Source of the DNA: JAJDYQ01 sp965214035 | GTDB taxonomy: Bacteria > Pseudomonadota > Gammaproteobacteria > JAJDYQ01 | Assembly: GCA_965214035.1 (NCBI GenBank) | Contig: OZ243932.1 | Span: 2,449,605 to 2,513,604 of the forward strand | DNA length: 64,000 nt | Direction of reading: 5' to 3' | Shown here: positions 41,946 through 50,844 of the stretch, in pieces | Layout: each line of letters opens with the position of its first letter | How positions within the stretch are numbered: the stretch's first letter is position 1 | Translations under genes and position numbers: made by a program | Notes under the pieces: generated by a model | What the model was told of the DNA's origin: nothing | The model's database searches: none | The model's input: the letters and a program-made list of their open reading frames with translations, nothing else

Positions 41946-42938
41946 ATGTTTTCCACGATCTATGTCGAGGAGGCCGTCTGCGACCATCCGCGCACCCGGA
42001 AAATCCTGCAACATTTCAGGGGGCGAACGGTGATCGAATGCCGGCATTATGGTGAATTACTGAATCTCAAGGCACAAAATTTCAGGTTGCAGAAAAAGCA
42101 GCCGGCCCTGATACTGGCAGAAAAACAGGGCAAAAAAATTCTGCCTGCACCGGCGGGTTATCATATCGGTGCCCGGCACAACTACTACTTCTCGCACATG
42201 CTGAACTGCATATATGACTGTCGATATTGCTTTTTACAAGGTATGTATCAATCGGCCTGCTCGGTATTATTTGTCAACTACGAAGATTTCATCCATCGTA
42301 TTCGACAACAGGCGCTGAGCCACCATGATGAAGCCGTGCATTTCTTTTCCGGATATGATGGAGACAGCCTGGCCCTGGAACCGCTTTCCCTGTTTGCCGA
42401 GACCTTCATAAACGATCTGAGAAATATCTCCAATATCTGGCTGGAGCTTAGAACCAAAAGCACTCAGGTGCGCAGTCTGCTGGCTCTGGAACCCTGGCCT
42501 CAATGTATTGTGGCATTTAGCTTTACACCCGAAGACATATCGAAAGCTCTTGAGCATGGAGTTCCCGCAATTCAGCAGCGCCTGAATGCCATTGACAAGC
42601 TGCAACAACGGGGCTGGCCGATTGGCCTGCGGCTTGACCCTTTGATCGACATTGAGGACTTTGAGCAGCAATATCGAGGGCTTTTGCAGCAGCTTTTCAG
42701 TGTCGTTAACGCCGATACCATACACTCTGTCAGTTTCGGTGCGTTCCGTATGCCAGAGAATTTTTACAACCGAATGACAGGGTTGTACCCGAAAGAAAGG
42801 CTTTTTGCGTTCAGCATGGAAAAGCATGACGGGATAGTGTCATATGGCGAGTCACGCGAACGGGACATGCGCAATACCATGCGGGAGATGCTGCTGGAAT
42901 ATGTCAGACCATCCATATTATTCCCCTGTGTTGTATGA
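41946..42938 (+). CDS. Spore-photoproduct-lyase-like radical SAM protein
   Basis: The 330-residue protein has the radical SAM cluster motif CIYDCRYC (CxxxCxxC, near residue 92) within FSHMLNCIYDCRYCFLQG. This matches the SplB subgroup (there CMGHCHYCYLQ). The flanking YHIGARHNYYFSH and GWPIGLRLDPLI correspond to SplB strands. SplB repairs thymine photoproducts in spores, yet this is no spore former. The region matching the SplB hydrogen-donor Cys (EASCTSD in Bacillus) reads FFSGYDGDSLAL without Cys, so the chemistry may differ. The stop overlaps the dusA start by four bases. Confidence 0.82.
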   Translation: MFSTIYVEEAVCDHPRTRKILQHFRGRTVIECRHYGELLNLKAQNFRLQKKQPALILAEKQGKKILPAPAGYHIGARHNYYFSHMLNCIYDCRYCFLQGMYQSACSVLFVNYEDFIHRIRQQALSHHDEAVHFFSGYDGDSLALEPLSLFAETFINDLRNISNIWLELRTKSTQVRSLLALEPWPQCIVAFSFTPEDISKALEHGVPAIQQRLNAIDKLQQRGWPIGLRLDPLIDIEDFEQQYRGLLQQLFSVVNADTIHSVSFGAFRMPENFYNRMTGLYPKERLFAFSMEKHDGIVSYGESRERDMRNTMREMLLEYVRPSILFPCVV

Positions 42939-43897
42939 GTGATGCCAACAGAATATTTTGTATTGCGCCCATGCTGGATAGAACAGACCGGCACTATCGC
43001 TATTTCGTAAGGCTGCTGACCAGACATGCCCTGCTCTATACGGAAATGATAACTACCGGAGCTATACTGAAAGGCGATACCCCTTATCGACTGCAATACA
43101 ATCCACAGGAGCACCCGGTCGCCCTGCAACTGGGCGGCAGTGACCCAGGGGAACTGCGGGAATGTGCGCACATTGCGGCGGATTATGGCTACGATGAAAT
43201 CAACCTGAATGTCGGATGCCCAAGCGACCGCGCACAAAGCGGCATATTTGGTGCCTGCCTGATGGCAAAACCCTCACTGGTGGCCGAGTGTGTCAACGCC
43301 ATGCAGCAGGTGGTTGATATCCCGGTCACCGTCAAGCACCGTATCGGTATAGATGACATGGACAGCGACGAGACTCTGCTGGAATTTATCAAAACAGTTG
43401 CCGGGGGCGGCTGTAAAACATTTATCGTTCATGCGCGCAAAGCTTGGCTACAAGGGCTGAGTCCAAAGGAGAATCGTGAAGTCCCGCCCCTGCAATACGA
43501 GAAAGTGTATCGTCTGAAAAATGCGTGCCCCGATCTGGAAATTATCATAAACGGAGGAATCAGCACCCTCGATGAATGTCATCGACTGTTGAACCATGTC
43601 GATGGTGTTATGGTGGGGCGAGAGGCTTATAGCAATATTTACATGCTGTCCAGGGTTGATCAGCGGTTTTATGGCTGTGATCACCACCCAATAAGCAGGA
43701 GGGAGGTGTTGGAGAACCTGATATCCTATATGCAGGAGGAGGTATCAAATGGTACGAACCTGCACCGAATCACCCGTCATCTTCCCGGCCTGTTCCAGGG
43801 AGTTCCCGGCGCGAGAATCTGGAGGCGACGGCTGAGCCACAGTCAGGGGCTCACTGTACGCCGGTTTTCCGAACTGGTTCATGATTTGCAAATGTAA
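42935..43897 (+). CDS. dusA: tRNA-dihydrouridine(20/20a) synthase
   Basis: DusA reduces uridine 20/20a in the tRNA D-loop using FMN. The 320 residues include CIAPMLDRTDRHYRYFVR, INLNVGCPSDRAQSG and GACLMAKP, with the catalytic Cys. HARKAWLQGLSPKENREVPP is specific for DusA as opposed to DusB or DusC. IIINGGISTLDEC and VDGVMVGREAY are FMN-phosphate loops. It is the last gene of the fau operon and shares a four-base overlap with the radical SAM gene, suggesting tight co-translation. Confidence 0.95.
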   Translation: MSDANRIFCIAPMLDRTDRHYRYFVRLLTRHALLYTEMITTGAILKGDTPYRLQYNPQEHPVALQLGGSDPGELRECAHIAADYGYDEINLNVGCPSDRAQSGIFGACLMAKPSLVAECVNAMQQVVDIPVTVKHRIGIDDMDSDETLLEFIKTVAGGGCKTFIVHARKAWLQGLSPKENREVPPLQYEKVYRLKNACPDLEIIINGGISTLDECHRLLNHVDGVMVGREAYSNIYMLSRVDQRFYGCDHHPISRREVLENLISYMQEEVSNGTNLHRITRHLPGLFQGVPGARIWRRRLSHSQGLTVRRFSELVHDLQM

Positions 43898-44008
43898 ATC
43901 CCCTGTTTGGCCGGTGTCCATGATGGTGACCATGGTGATACTCCGATGAGGCTGAACGGGAATGCGGGTCTGTTACCGAACAACATATGATCGTTCCCCA
44001 TGTCATTT

Positions 44009-44359
44009 TCAACGCGAGATCTCCAGCAGCTCCAGCTCAAAGACCAGCGTGGCATCGGGCGGGATGAAATCGCCGACACCGTGCGATCCGTAACCGAGCC
44101 CGGAGGGTACAATAAGCCGTCGTTTGCCACCGATCTTCATACCTTTGATGCCTTCGTCCCAGCCCTTAATGACATATCCAACATCAACGGGAAATGAAAA
44201 AACCTCATTCCTGTCGAAGCTGGAATCAAACTTGGTGCCGTCTTCCAGCCAGCCGGTGTAATGTACCTTGACGGTATCTCCCCGTCCCTCGCACTCAAGA
44301 CCATCTCCGGTGACAAGATCTGTATAGCGCAGGCCGGAATTTGTATGTTGCTCGCACAT
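44009..44359 (-). CDS. FKBP-type peptidyl-prolyl cis-trans isomerase
   Basis: The 116-residue protein is a single FKBP domain without signal peptide, so it is probably cytoplasmic. KVHYTGWLEDGTKFDSSFDR, VIKGWDEGIKGMKIGGKRRL and SGLGYGSHG, then FIPPDATLVFELELL, are the FK506-fold signatures; the aromatic pocket residues (Tyr, Phe, Trp) are conserved. It accelerates prolyl isomerisation in folding. It is a single gene, divergent from the Hpt-like gene. Confidence 0.95.
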   Translation of the reverse strand: MCEQHTNSGLRYTDLVTGDGLECEGRGDTVKVHYTGWLEDGTKFDSSFDRNEVFSFPVDVGYVIKGWDEGIKGMKIGGKRRLIVPSGLGYGSHGVGDFIPPDATLVFELELLEISR

Positions 44360-44500
44360 CGGTATTACTCATGTCTCAAAATCGGGGTTCAGATTAGCAG
44401 GGAAAAGCTGTTTTTTCCAACTTTGAAAATCCAAATATTTAAATAATATATTCAGCGGTTACGGATATTCGGAAACTCGAAACAGAGGGGCAGCCTCGGT

Positions 44501-44506
44501 TATAAT
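44501..44506 (+). promoter_or_regulatory. -10 element next to the Hpt-like gene start
   Basis: A perfect TATAAT ends six bases before the ATG at 44513 and no Shine-Dalgarno lies between them, so transcription may start at the initiation codon (leaderless). A -35 is not evident. Confidence 0.4.
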
Positions 44507-44512
44507 CCTGAC

Positions 44513-44866
44513 ATGACTGACTCGAAACCTGAAAACAAAAGCAAGGCGCTGCATGAGCTCATCGGGGATGATTTCAGGCGGTTAATCGATGTCATTGAGC
44601 AAAAACAGATTGTACATGAAAGCATCAATACTGATCATAAAGCGGGCGAAACATCATCTGAAGAACCTGTCGAGCCTTTGCAATCAACGGCCAGACGCCT
44701 CAAACAACATAGCCTTGAATGTGGAGCGGAGACTCTTGCCGAATATTTTCAGGAGCTGGAAAGCAGCGTAAAAAAGGGAGAACTGGCAGGCCAGGATGAA
44801 CTGATCCACAGCATCAGAGACGAATTCGAGAAGGTCAGAGCGATTCTTTCCGGGTCGGGAAAATAG
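44513..44866 (+). CDS. Degenerate Hpt-domain-like protein lacking the phospho-histidine
   Basis: The 117-residue acidic helical protein ends in a segment (TARRLKQHSLECGAETLAEY, then FQELESSVKKGEL and IHSIRDEFEKVRAIL) that follows the pattern of the second half of histidine phosphotransfer domains. There the usual start is AHxLKGSS. Here the His position is Arg and the GSS is QHS, so phosphotransfer would not be possible at that site. The first half (ALHELIGDDFRRLIDVIEQK) is too short and polar for a full four-helix Hpt. It could be a binding-only relative. The role is unknown. Confidence 0.5.
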   Translation: MTDSKPENKSKALHELIGDDFRRLIDVIEQKQIVHESINTDHKAGETSSEEPVEPLQSTARRLKQHSLECGAETLAEYFQELESSVKKGELAGQDELIHSIRDEFEKVRAILSGSGK

Positions 44867-44917
44867 CCCCGGCCTTTTTAATGGTCAGCACTCCGGGTCA
44901 TTCGACCTGTATGAAGT

Positions 44918-45784
44918 TTACTCCTGTAATCGCTGTAATAGATACTGCCCATAACGATTTTTATTCATGGTCTTTGCTATCACCTCAAGTTCACCGTCAT
45001 CAATATACCCTTCTCTCCAGGCGATCTCCTCAATGCAGCCAACCATCAGGCCCTGACGCTCCTGCAGGGCCTGGATAAAGCCAGATGCCTGCATCATTGA
45101 TTCGTTAGTGCCGGTGTCCAGCCAGGCCGTGCCGCGCCCCAGTTTTTCCACATGCAGATCACCTCTCTGCAAATAGGCATTATTGATGTCAGTGATCTCC
45201 AGTTCACCACGTGGAGAAGGTTTGACCTCCGTGGCAATATCGACGACATCGCTGTCGTAGAAATAAAGCCCGGTTACGGCATATTGTGAACGGGGTTTGT
45301 CCGGTTTCTCCTCAATGCTGACAGCTTTGCCATCTTCACTAAACTCAACGACGCCATATCGCCGGGGATCGCTGACATGGTATCCGAATACGGTCGCCCC
45401 GGATGCCCTGCTGCCCGCTCGCTGCAACGTAGCAGACAGACCGTCACCAAAGAATATGTTGTCTCCCAGTGCCAGTGCAGCGGTATTTTTGCCGACAAAC
45501 TTGCGACCGATCAAAAAGGCCTGCGCCAGTCCATCCGGGTGGGGTTGTACGGCATACTCGAAACTCATGCCAATACGTGCCCCATCGCCTAATAAACGCT
45601 GAAACTGCAACTGATCTTCAGGTGTTGTAATAAACAGCACATCCCGTATTCCTGCCAGCATAAGGACGGAAAGGGGATAATAAATCATGGGCTTATCATA
45701 GATAGGCATTAACTGCTTGCTGATGCCGAGCGTGATGGGATAAAGACGAGAGCCTGAACCACCGGCCAGAATGATTCCCTTCAT
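44918..45784 (-). CDS. rmlA: Glucose-1-phosphate thymidylyltransferase
   Basis: RmlA makes dTDP-glucose, the first step to dTDP-L-rhamnose. The 288 residues are the family length. GIILAGGSGSRLYPITLGIS is the nucleotide-binding start, YDKPMIYYPLSVLM follows, and the FGYHVSDPRRYGVVEF and EEKPDKPRSQYAVTGLYFYD blocks are diagnostic. Six bases separate it from rmlB upstream on the same strand. rmlC and rmlD are not in the window, so the pathway end product (rhamnose or another 6-deoxyhexose) is undetermined. Confidence 0.97.
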   Translation of the reverse strand: MKGIILAGGSGSRLYPITLGISKQLMPIYDKPMIYYPLSVLMLAGIRDVLFITTPEDQLQFQRLLGDGARIGMSFEYAVQPHPDGLAQAFLIGRKFVGKNTAALALGDNIFFGDGLSATLQRAGSRASGATVFGYHVSDPRRYGVVEFSEDGKAVSIEEKPDKPRSQYAVTGLYFYDSDVVDIATEVKPSPRGELEITDINNAYLQRGDLHVEKLGRGTAWLDTGTNESMMQASGFIQALQERQGLMVGCIEEIAWREGYIDDGELEVIAKTMNKNRYGQYLLQRLQE

Positions 45785-45790
45785 GGCAGA

Positions 45791-46867
45791 CTAACCGACG
45801 ATGCCCAGACGCTGACCCTCATACCGGCCTTTTGTTACAGCCTGACACCAGTCGGGGTGTTGTATGTACCATGCTACGGTTTTCGCGATTCCGTCAGCCA
45901 TATCGTGGACGGGACTCCATCCCAATTCGTTTCGGATCCGGCTGGCATCAATGGCATATCGCCTGTCATGTCCGGGACGATCTTCGACAAAGGTAATCAG
46001 ATTCTGATATGAAGAGTATCCCCTTTTCTTCATGGCCTTGTTGCCGGTAGCCGGACAATGTTTTTCCACTTCCGCGCATAACTGTTTAACGATATCGATA
46101 TTTGTATATTCATTGTTGCCGCCGATATTATAGTGCCTGCCTGGTTCACCTTCATGCAGCACTTTCAGGATGCCGTGACAGTGGTCCTCCACATAAAGCC
46201 AGTCCCGTATCTGCAGGCCATCGCCATAGACAGGCAGTTCCGCGGCCTCCAGGGCATTCAACACCATGAGTGGAATTAACTTTTCCGGGTATTGGCGGGG
46301 GCCATAATTATTCGAGCAGTTCGTCACCATGACTGGAGTACCATAAGTTTTTACCCAGGCCCTGACCAGATGATCCGCGGATGCCTTGGAAGCTGCATAA
46401 GGAGAATTGGGTGCGTAAGGCGTGGTTTCACTGAAACAGCCTTCAGTGCCCAGAGAACCATACACTTCGTCAGTTGAAACATGAACGGCTTTGAATCCGG
46501 GGTTTTCCCGAACCCTTTGCCTGAACAACTCCAATAGCACATAAACACCGATTATATTGGACTGCATAAAGGATTCTGCATCGTCGATAGATCGATCAAC
46601 ATGTGTTTCAGCCGCCAGATTGATCAGATAATCGGGCATACACCGTTCAAATGCCTTGGCCATGGCCGCCCTGTCCGCAATATCGCACTGCTCCAGTTCG
46701 ACCCGATCAGACTCCAGCAAGTCAGCAATGCTCTCCATATTACCGGCATAGGTCAGTTTATCGACCACTACAATATGATAACTGGTATTGTCGAAGACAT
46801 GGCGCACCAGATTCGAACCGATAAAGCCGGCACCGCCAGTAATGATAATTCGGATGCTCACGCACAC
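45791..46867 (-). CDS. rmlB: dTDP-glucose 4,6-dehydratase
   Basis: A 358-residue extended short-chain dehydrogenase. IIITGGAGFIGSNLV binds NAD, HVSTDEVYGSLG has the catalytic Thr-Asp-Glu, and SPYAASKASADHLVRAW the Tyr-x3-Lys pair. NNYGPRQYPEKLIPLM is specific for RmlB. The first codons are ATG at 46867 or GTG at 46861 (VSIRIII). The start overlaps no gene but lies one base from the uppP stop, suggesting a uppP-rmlB-rmlA unit for surface polysaccharide synthesis. Confidence 0.97.
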   Translation of the reverse strand: MCVSIRIIITGGAGFIGSNLVRHVFDNTSYHIVVVDKLTYAGNMESIADLLESDRVELEQCDIADRAAMAKAFERCMPDYLINLAAETHVDRSIDDAESFMQSNIIGVYVLLELFRQRVRENPGFKAVHVSTDEVYGSLGTEGCFSETTPYAPNSPYAASKASADHLVRAWVKTYGTPVMVTNCSNNYGPRQYPEKLIPLMVLNALEAAELPVYGDGLQIRDWLYVEDHCHGILKVLHEGEPGRHYNIGGNNEYTNIDIVKQLCAEVEKHCPATGNKAMKKRGYSSYQNLITFVEDRPGHDRRYAIDASRIRNELGWSPVHDMADGIAKTVAWYIQHPDWCQAVTKGRYEGQRLGIVG

Positions 46868-46868
46868 A

Positions 46869-47663
46869 TTATACTACAGCCAGCAGGATGCAGCCGAGTA
46901 TCAGACGATAAATAACAAAGGGCGTGAAGCCAACACGTTCGATAAAACGCAAAAACAGGTGAATGCAGAGCAGGGCGCTGATGCCGGACAATAGTACTCC
47001 TGCCAGCAGTATCCACCATTCAACGGCTTCAGGCTGTCGAACCAGACCAACGATCTCAAAAAGGGTGCTGGCCAAAATGACCGGAATAGCCAGTAAAAAT
47101 GAAAAGCGTGCAGCGGCAGTCTGCGACATTCCAAGCAGGATGGCTGCTGTCATGGTGATACCGGATCTGGAAGTTCCGGGTATTAAGGCCAGTGCCTGAG
47201 CCAGCCCTATCATCAAAGCAATTTTTATACTGATTTGATATTCATCGCAGGCGTCGGGCCTTGTGCGATTGGCCCACAGCAAGGCAAGCCCAAAGATGAT
47301 TGTCGCAAAGGTAATAACCAAAGGACTTCTCAGTCGGGAGGCAATATCGTCGTGAAATATCGCCCCTGCGATAATCACGGGCAGGGTAGCCAGCGCTATA
47401 AGACCGACCAGCCTGCTTTCCTGATTAACATGCCTGACCTTGACAGCCGACAGACACGAAAGAGACATGGATCCGAGTTGTCGGCGGAAGTATAAAACAA
47501 CCGCAAGCAATGTCCCCAGATGCACCGCGACATCAAAAGCCAGCCCTTGATCCGGCCAGTCCGAAAAAGACGGCACGAGAATAAGATGGGCCGAACTTGA
47601 AACAGGAAGAAACTCGGTAATGCCCTGTACCAGAGACAGGATTATAAGCTGTAGCCAGTCCAT
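46869..47663 (-). CDS. uppP: Undecaprenyl-diphosphate phosphatase
   Basis: UppP/BacA recycles the lipid carrier for cell-wall and O-antigen synthesis. I start at 47663 (MDWLQLIILSLVQGITEFLP), the canonical beginning, giving 264 residues; an upstream extension of 23 residues is unsupported. EFLPVSSSAHLIL and LIPGTSRSGITMTAAIL are the two catalytic signature blocks with the conserved Glu, Ser and Arg. It is polytopic. Linkage to rmlB and rmlA fits a role in envelope polysaccharide supply. Confidence 0.96.
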   Translation of the reverse strand: MDWLQLIILSLVQGITEFLPVSSSAHLILVPSFSDWPDQGLAFDVAVHLGTLLAVVLYFRRQLGSMSLSCLSAVKVRHVNQESRLVGLIALATLPVIIAGAIFHDDIASRLRSPLVITFATIIFGLALLWANRTRPDACDEYQISIKIALMIGLAQALALIPGTSRSGITMTAAILLGMSQTAAARFSFLLAIPVILASTLFEIVGLVRQPEAVEWWILLAGVLLSGISALLCIHLFLRFIERVGFTPFVIYRLILGCILLAVV

Positions 47664-47934
47664 AGATCGCGCACCATAACGCCAAATACAGCCTGATTCA
47701 AATATCGGCGCATATCCGTAGCCTGGGGCCATGACATTGGCAGATGGTTGCCCTGCTAAGGATCTGGCTTCCGGCTGGTTTGCGATATGTGGTCAGTGGA
47801 TGGTGGCCGGAGTTTGGGCAAGGCACCAATGGAAATATGCAGGCCAGAGGCGATGAGGGGAATGCCGACCGTTCCTGATAAAACTGATAATCCCTTTTTT
47901 AGAGCTGTTGATCTGTGTCAAAATCCGCTGCCTG

Positions 47935-49941
47935 ATGGCAGCCACCTGTACATATACCGGACTGAATCCCGAACAGACAGCCGCAGTTCGGTTATGTGAC
48001 AGACCGGCGTTGGTACTGGCTGGGGCCGGCAGCGGTAAAACGCGGGTCATTACCCATAAAATTGCTTACCTGATCAACCAGAAATCGATTCCTGCCGAAC
48101 AGATCGTTGCCGTGACCTTTACCAATAAGGCGGCACGCGAAATGGAAGCCCGTGTGGGTAAAATGCTGCCAGACGGTACCAGAGGACTGACTGTTTCGAC
48201 ATTCCACAGTCTGGGATTAAAAATATTGCGGACAGAGCTGGCAGCAGCCGGACTCAAGCCCGGGTTTACCATTTTCGATAATGACGACTCACTCAAAGCC
48301 ATCAAGGAACTTATGAAAGGTGATGGCAGGGAGGAAGATATTCATGAACGTCGCCGGCGGATTTCTGTCTGGAAAAATGACAATATCGCACCGGAGGAGG
48401 CCATTCAGATGGCTGAAACCGCTCTGGACGCTTCGGCTGCAAAATTATTTCTGGCCTATCAACGCCAGTTGAGAGCCTATAACGCAGTTGATTTCGATGA
48501 CCTCATTAGTCTTCCATTAATGTTGCTGCGCGAACATGCCGACATACACCAGCGCTGGCGCTCCCGTATTACCTGCTTGCTGGTCGATGAATATCAGGAC
48601 ACCAATGCAGCCCAGTACGAATTGCTGAGGCTTATGATGGGTGGACGCCATGGGCTGACTGTCGTTGGAGATGATGACCAGTCCATCTATGCCTGGCGTG
48701 GCGCACACCCGGAAAATCTGGACAGGCTCAGACAGGATTTTCCCGAACTGAAGGTCGTCAAGCTGGAGCAGAACTACCGTTCTACAGGCCATATTCTGTC
48801 CTGTGCGAACCGTCTGATTGCCAATAATCCCCGTGCCTTCGAGAAAAATCTGTGGTGCGAATACGGGGCAGGTGAACCGGTTCGTATTCTGACCTGCGGT
48901 GACCCGGAGGATGAAGCCGAGGTTGTTGTTTCCAGTATCATCACGCAACGTTTCAAACGCCGCATAAAGCTCGGCGATATCGCCATTCTTTACCGGGGCA
49001 ACCACCAGTCTCGTCCACTGGAAAAAGTGCTGAGGCTGAACAGGCTGGCGTACAGAATCAGCGGTGGCCAGTCATTTTTTGAGCGCACAGAAGTAAAGGA
49101 TATTCTAGCCTATCTGCGGCTCGTCACCAATCCGGATGACGATGCGGCATTTCTGCGAATTATTAATGTCCCGCGCCGACAGATCGGTGTGACAACTCTG
49201 GAAAAACTTGGCCTGTATGCGAAGGAACGCGGAGTCTCCCTGTTTGTGGCCAGTCAGGAAATAAATCTGCACTCGGTGCTCGATAAACGGGCTATTGTGC
49301 GTCTGGAGTACTTCGCAAGCCTTATCCAGGAGATAAAAATCTGCGCACAAAGCGAATCCCCAGATAGTGCAGTGCGTTTCCTGACGGGAGAAATTCATTA
49401 TGCCGACTGGCTCCGCGAGATCAGCAGGGATCAGGCCGCAGCAGATCGGCGCTGTGAAAATATCGAGGAACTCATAAGCTGGTTCAGGCGTATGTATGAA
49501 GACAGCAACCTTGACCTGAATGATGCCATTGCCAGAATGGCGCTTCTGGACATGCTGGACAAGGATGGTGGTCAGGATGCCGACGACATGATCAATCTGA
49601 TGACTCTGCATGCTGCCAAGGGGTTGGAGTTCCGGCATGTTTACCTGATTGGTTTCGAAGAAGGCCTGCTCCCGCACCAGAGTAGTATTGATGAAGAAAA
49701 TATCGAAGAAGAAAGGCGTCTGGCTTATGTTGGGATGACCCGTGCGCAAAGACACCTGACCCTCAGCCATACTCGCAGGCGCCGACGCTATGGAGAGGAT
49801 TTAAGCTGCCAGCCCAGCCGCTTTTTGGCAGAGCTCCCTGAAGAACATATTCAACTTGCTGGTGAAGAACCACCTGAAGTGAAAAAGGAAACCGGCCGGG
49901 CCAATATTGCAAACCTGAAAGCGATCCTGAATCAGCATTAA
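47935..49941 (+). CDS. rep: ATP-dependent DNA helicase Rep
   Basis: A superfamily 1A 3'-5' helicase that helps replication past bound proteins. From ATG at 47935 it has 668 residues; an ATG nine codons upstream is an alternative. LNPEQTAAVRLCDRPALVLA precedes the Walker A GAGSGKTR. Further motifs are VDEYQDTNAAQYELLRL (Walker B), VVGDDDQSIYAWRGA, QNYRSTGHIL and MTLHAAKGLEFRHVYLIG, then EERRLAYVGMTRAQ. The size and sequence fit Rep better than UvrD. It ends at a bidirectional terminator shared with the cold-shock gene. Confidence 0.95.
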   Translation: MAATCTYTGLNPEQTAAVRLCDRPALVLAGAGSGKTRVITHKIAYLINQKSIPAEQIVAVTFTNKAAREMEARVGKMLPDGTRGLTVSTFHSLGLKILRTELAAAGLKPGFTIFDNDDSLKAIKELMKGDGREEDIHERRRRISVWKNDNIAPEEAIQMAETALDASAAKLFLAYQRQLRAYNAVDFDDLISLPLMLLREHADIHQRWRSRITCLLVDEYQDTNAAQYELLRLMMGGRHGLTVVGDDDQSIYAWRGAHPENLDRLRQDFPELKVVKLEQNYRSTGHILSCANRLIANNPRAFEKNLWCEYGAGEPVRILTCGDPEDEAEVVVSSIITQRFKRRIKLGDIAILYRGNHQSRPLEKVLRLNRLAYRISGGQSFFERTEVKDILAYLRLVTNPDDDAAFLRIINVPRRQIGVTTLEKLGLYAKERGVSLFVASQEINLHSVLDKRAIVRLEYFASLIQEIKICAQSESPDSAVRFLTGEIHYADWLREISRDQAAADRRCENIEELISWFRRMYEDSNLDLNDAIARMALLDMLDKDGGQDADDMINLMTLHAAKGLEFRHVYLIGFEEGLLPHQSSIDEENIEEERRLAYVGMTRAQRHLTLSHTRRRRRYGEDLSCQPSRFLAELPEEHIQLAGEEPPEVKKETGRANIANLKAILNQH

Positions 49942-49950
49942 TGATGTGAT

Positions 49951-49986
49951 CGGACAAAACCCTGCACAGTGGACAGGGTTTGTCCG
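49951..49986. terminator. Bidirectional hairpin terminator between rep and the cold-shock gene
   Basis: CGGACAAAACCCTG and CAGGGTTTGTCCG form a 13-bp stem with one bulged A around a 9-base loop. The two converging genes end on either side of it, at 49941 and 49994. Confidence 0.75.
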
Positions 49987-49993
49987 ATACTGG

Positions 49994-50200
49994 TTATCGG
50001 GGTTCAGTGACGCTAGTCGCCTGCAAACCCTTGGGCCCTGATTCCGCCTCGTAGCTGACTTCCTGCCCTTCCCTCAGAGTTTTGAAGCCATCGCCCCGGA
50101 TGACCGAATAATGAACAAAGATATCATCTCCACCTTCTTTGGGTTCGATAAAGCCAAACCCCTTTGAATTGTTAAACCACTTTACTGTACCGCTCGGCAT
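49994..50200 (-). CDS. Cold-shock domain protein (CspA family)
   Basis: The 68-residue OB-fold protein binds single-stranded nucleic acid. SKGFGFIEP is RNP1 and DIFVHYS is RNP2. TVKWFNN at the start is typical. GAGG sits before the ATG, and an AT-rich leader lies upstream, as often seen for cold-regulated messages. Which Csp paralogue it corresponds to cannot be told. Confidence 0.96.
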   Translation of the reverse strand: MPSGTVKWFNNSKGFGFIEPKEGGDDIFVHYSVIRGDGFKTLREGQEVSYEAESGPKGLQATSVTEPR

Positions 50201-50515
50201 AGCAACCTCACAAAAAAATAAACGTATGCGGTTTTATAGTTCAGCACCCGCAAGGGCAGTATAACTTAACTTTCAGGGTATTTATCTAAAATAACAGGAA
50301 AAAATTGCAGAGCAGACAACTATTTTGTGGTCAATTTGAGGATTGACTGGTTCCGGCTGATATCGGTGTGCAAGTCAAGGGCCTGATACCGTTCTATGGC
50401 TTTCAGGGCAGCGAGGTTCGCTCGCAAGAATATCTGACCATCGATATCGAGCGGGGATGCTGTCCGACCGGGCTGATCTGGACGATTGGCTGCCTCCTGT
50501 CCAGAGCTCTTGTCG
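50201..50515. other. Intergenic region between the cold-shock and DUF6150 genes
   Basis: The 315 bases hold the promoter and leader of the minus-strand cold-shock gene (AT-rich near 50205-50310) and a 74-codon plus-strand frame that overlaps DUF6150 antisense and has no recognisable domain. Nothing else is seen. Confidence 0.4.
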
Positions 50516-50797
50516 TTAAAGAATATCTTTCAGAGGATGATCGACGACGCGCCATCCGGCCTCGCCACGGGACTCCACATAACAGATATTGAGATGAGAG
50601 CTGCCCCGGTTTTCAACGATGTATATGGCATGATCAGCGTCTGTACGAGTATCGGTATAAAACCAGTAAGCCGGATTTCTGGCCTCGGCGCGTGTTTCGA
50701 CTCTGGCGACAAACAGATCCGCGTCACCGCGATTATCGACAACGCATATCTGAAAATCGGCCTCTGCCCTGGTATCTGTCTTTAATATGATCGGCAT
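50516..50797 (-). CDS. DUF6150-type repeat protein
   Basis: The 93-residue protein is built from short repeats of about 20 residues with the pattern V-x-x-R-x-(E/D)-A-D (DTRAEADFQICVVDNRGDAD, VETRAEARN, TDTRTDADHAIYIVENRGSS, VESRGEAG). It probably forms a small beta solenoid or beta sheet. Proteins of this DUF6150 form are known only as uncharacterised. It has no signal peptide. It precedes the M18 aminopeptidase end by about 50 bases on the same strand. Confidence 0.75.
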   Translation of the reverse strand: MPIILKTDTRAEADFQICVVDNRGDADLFVARVETRAEARNPAYWFYTDTRTDADHAIYIVENRGSSHLNICYVESRGEAGWRVVDHPLKDIL

Positions 50798-50844
50798 GAC
50801 TTTGCTCCGTACCTTTGTTCATACTATATATGTATATGATGCCG

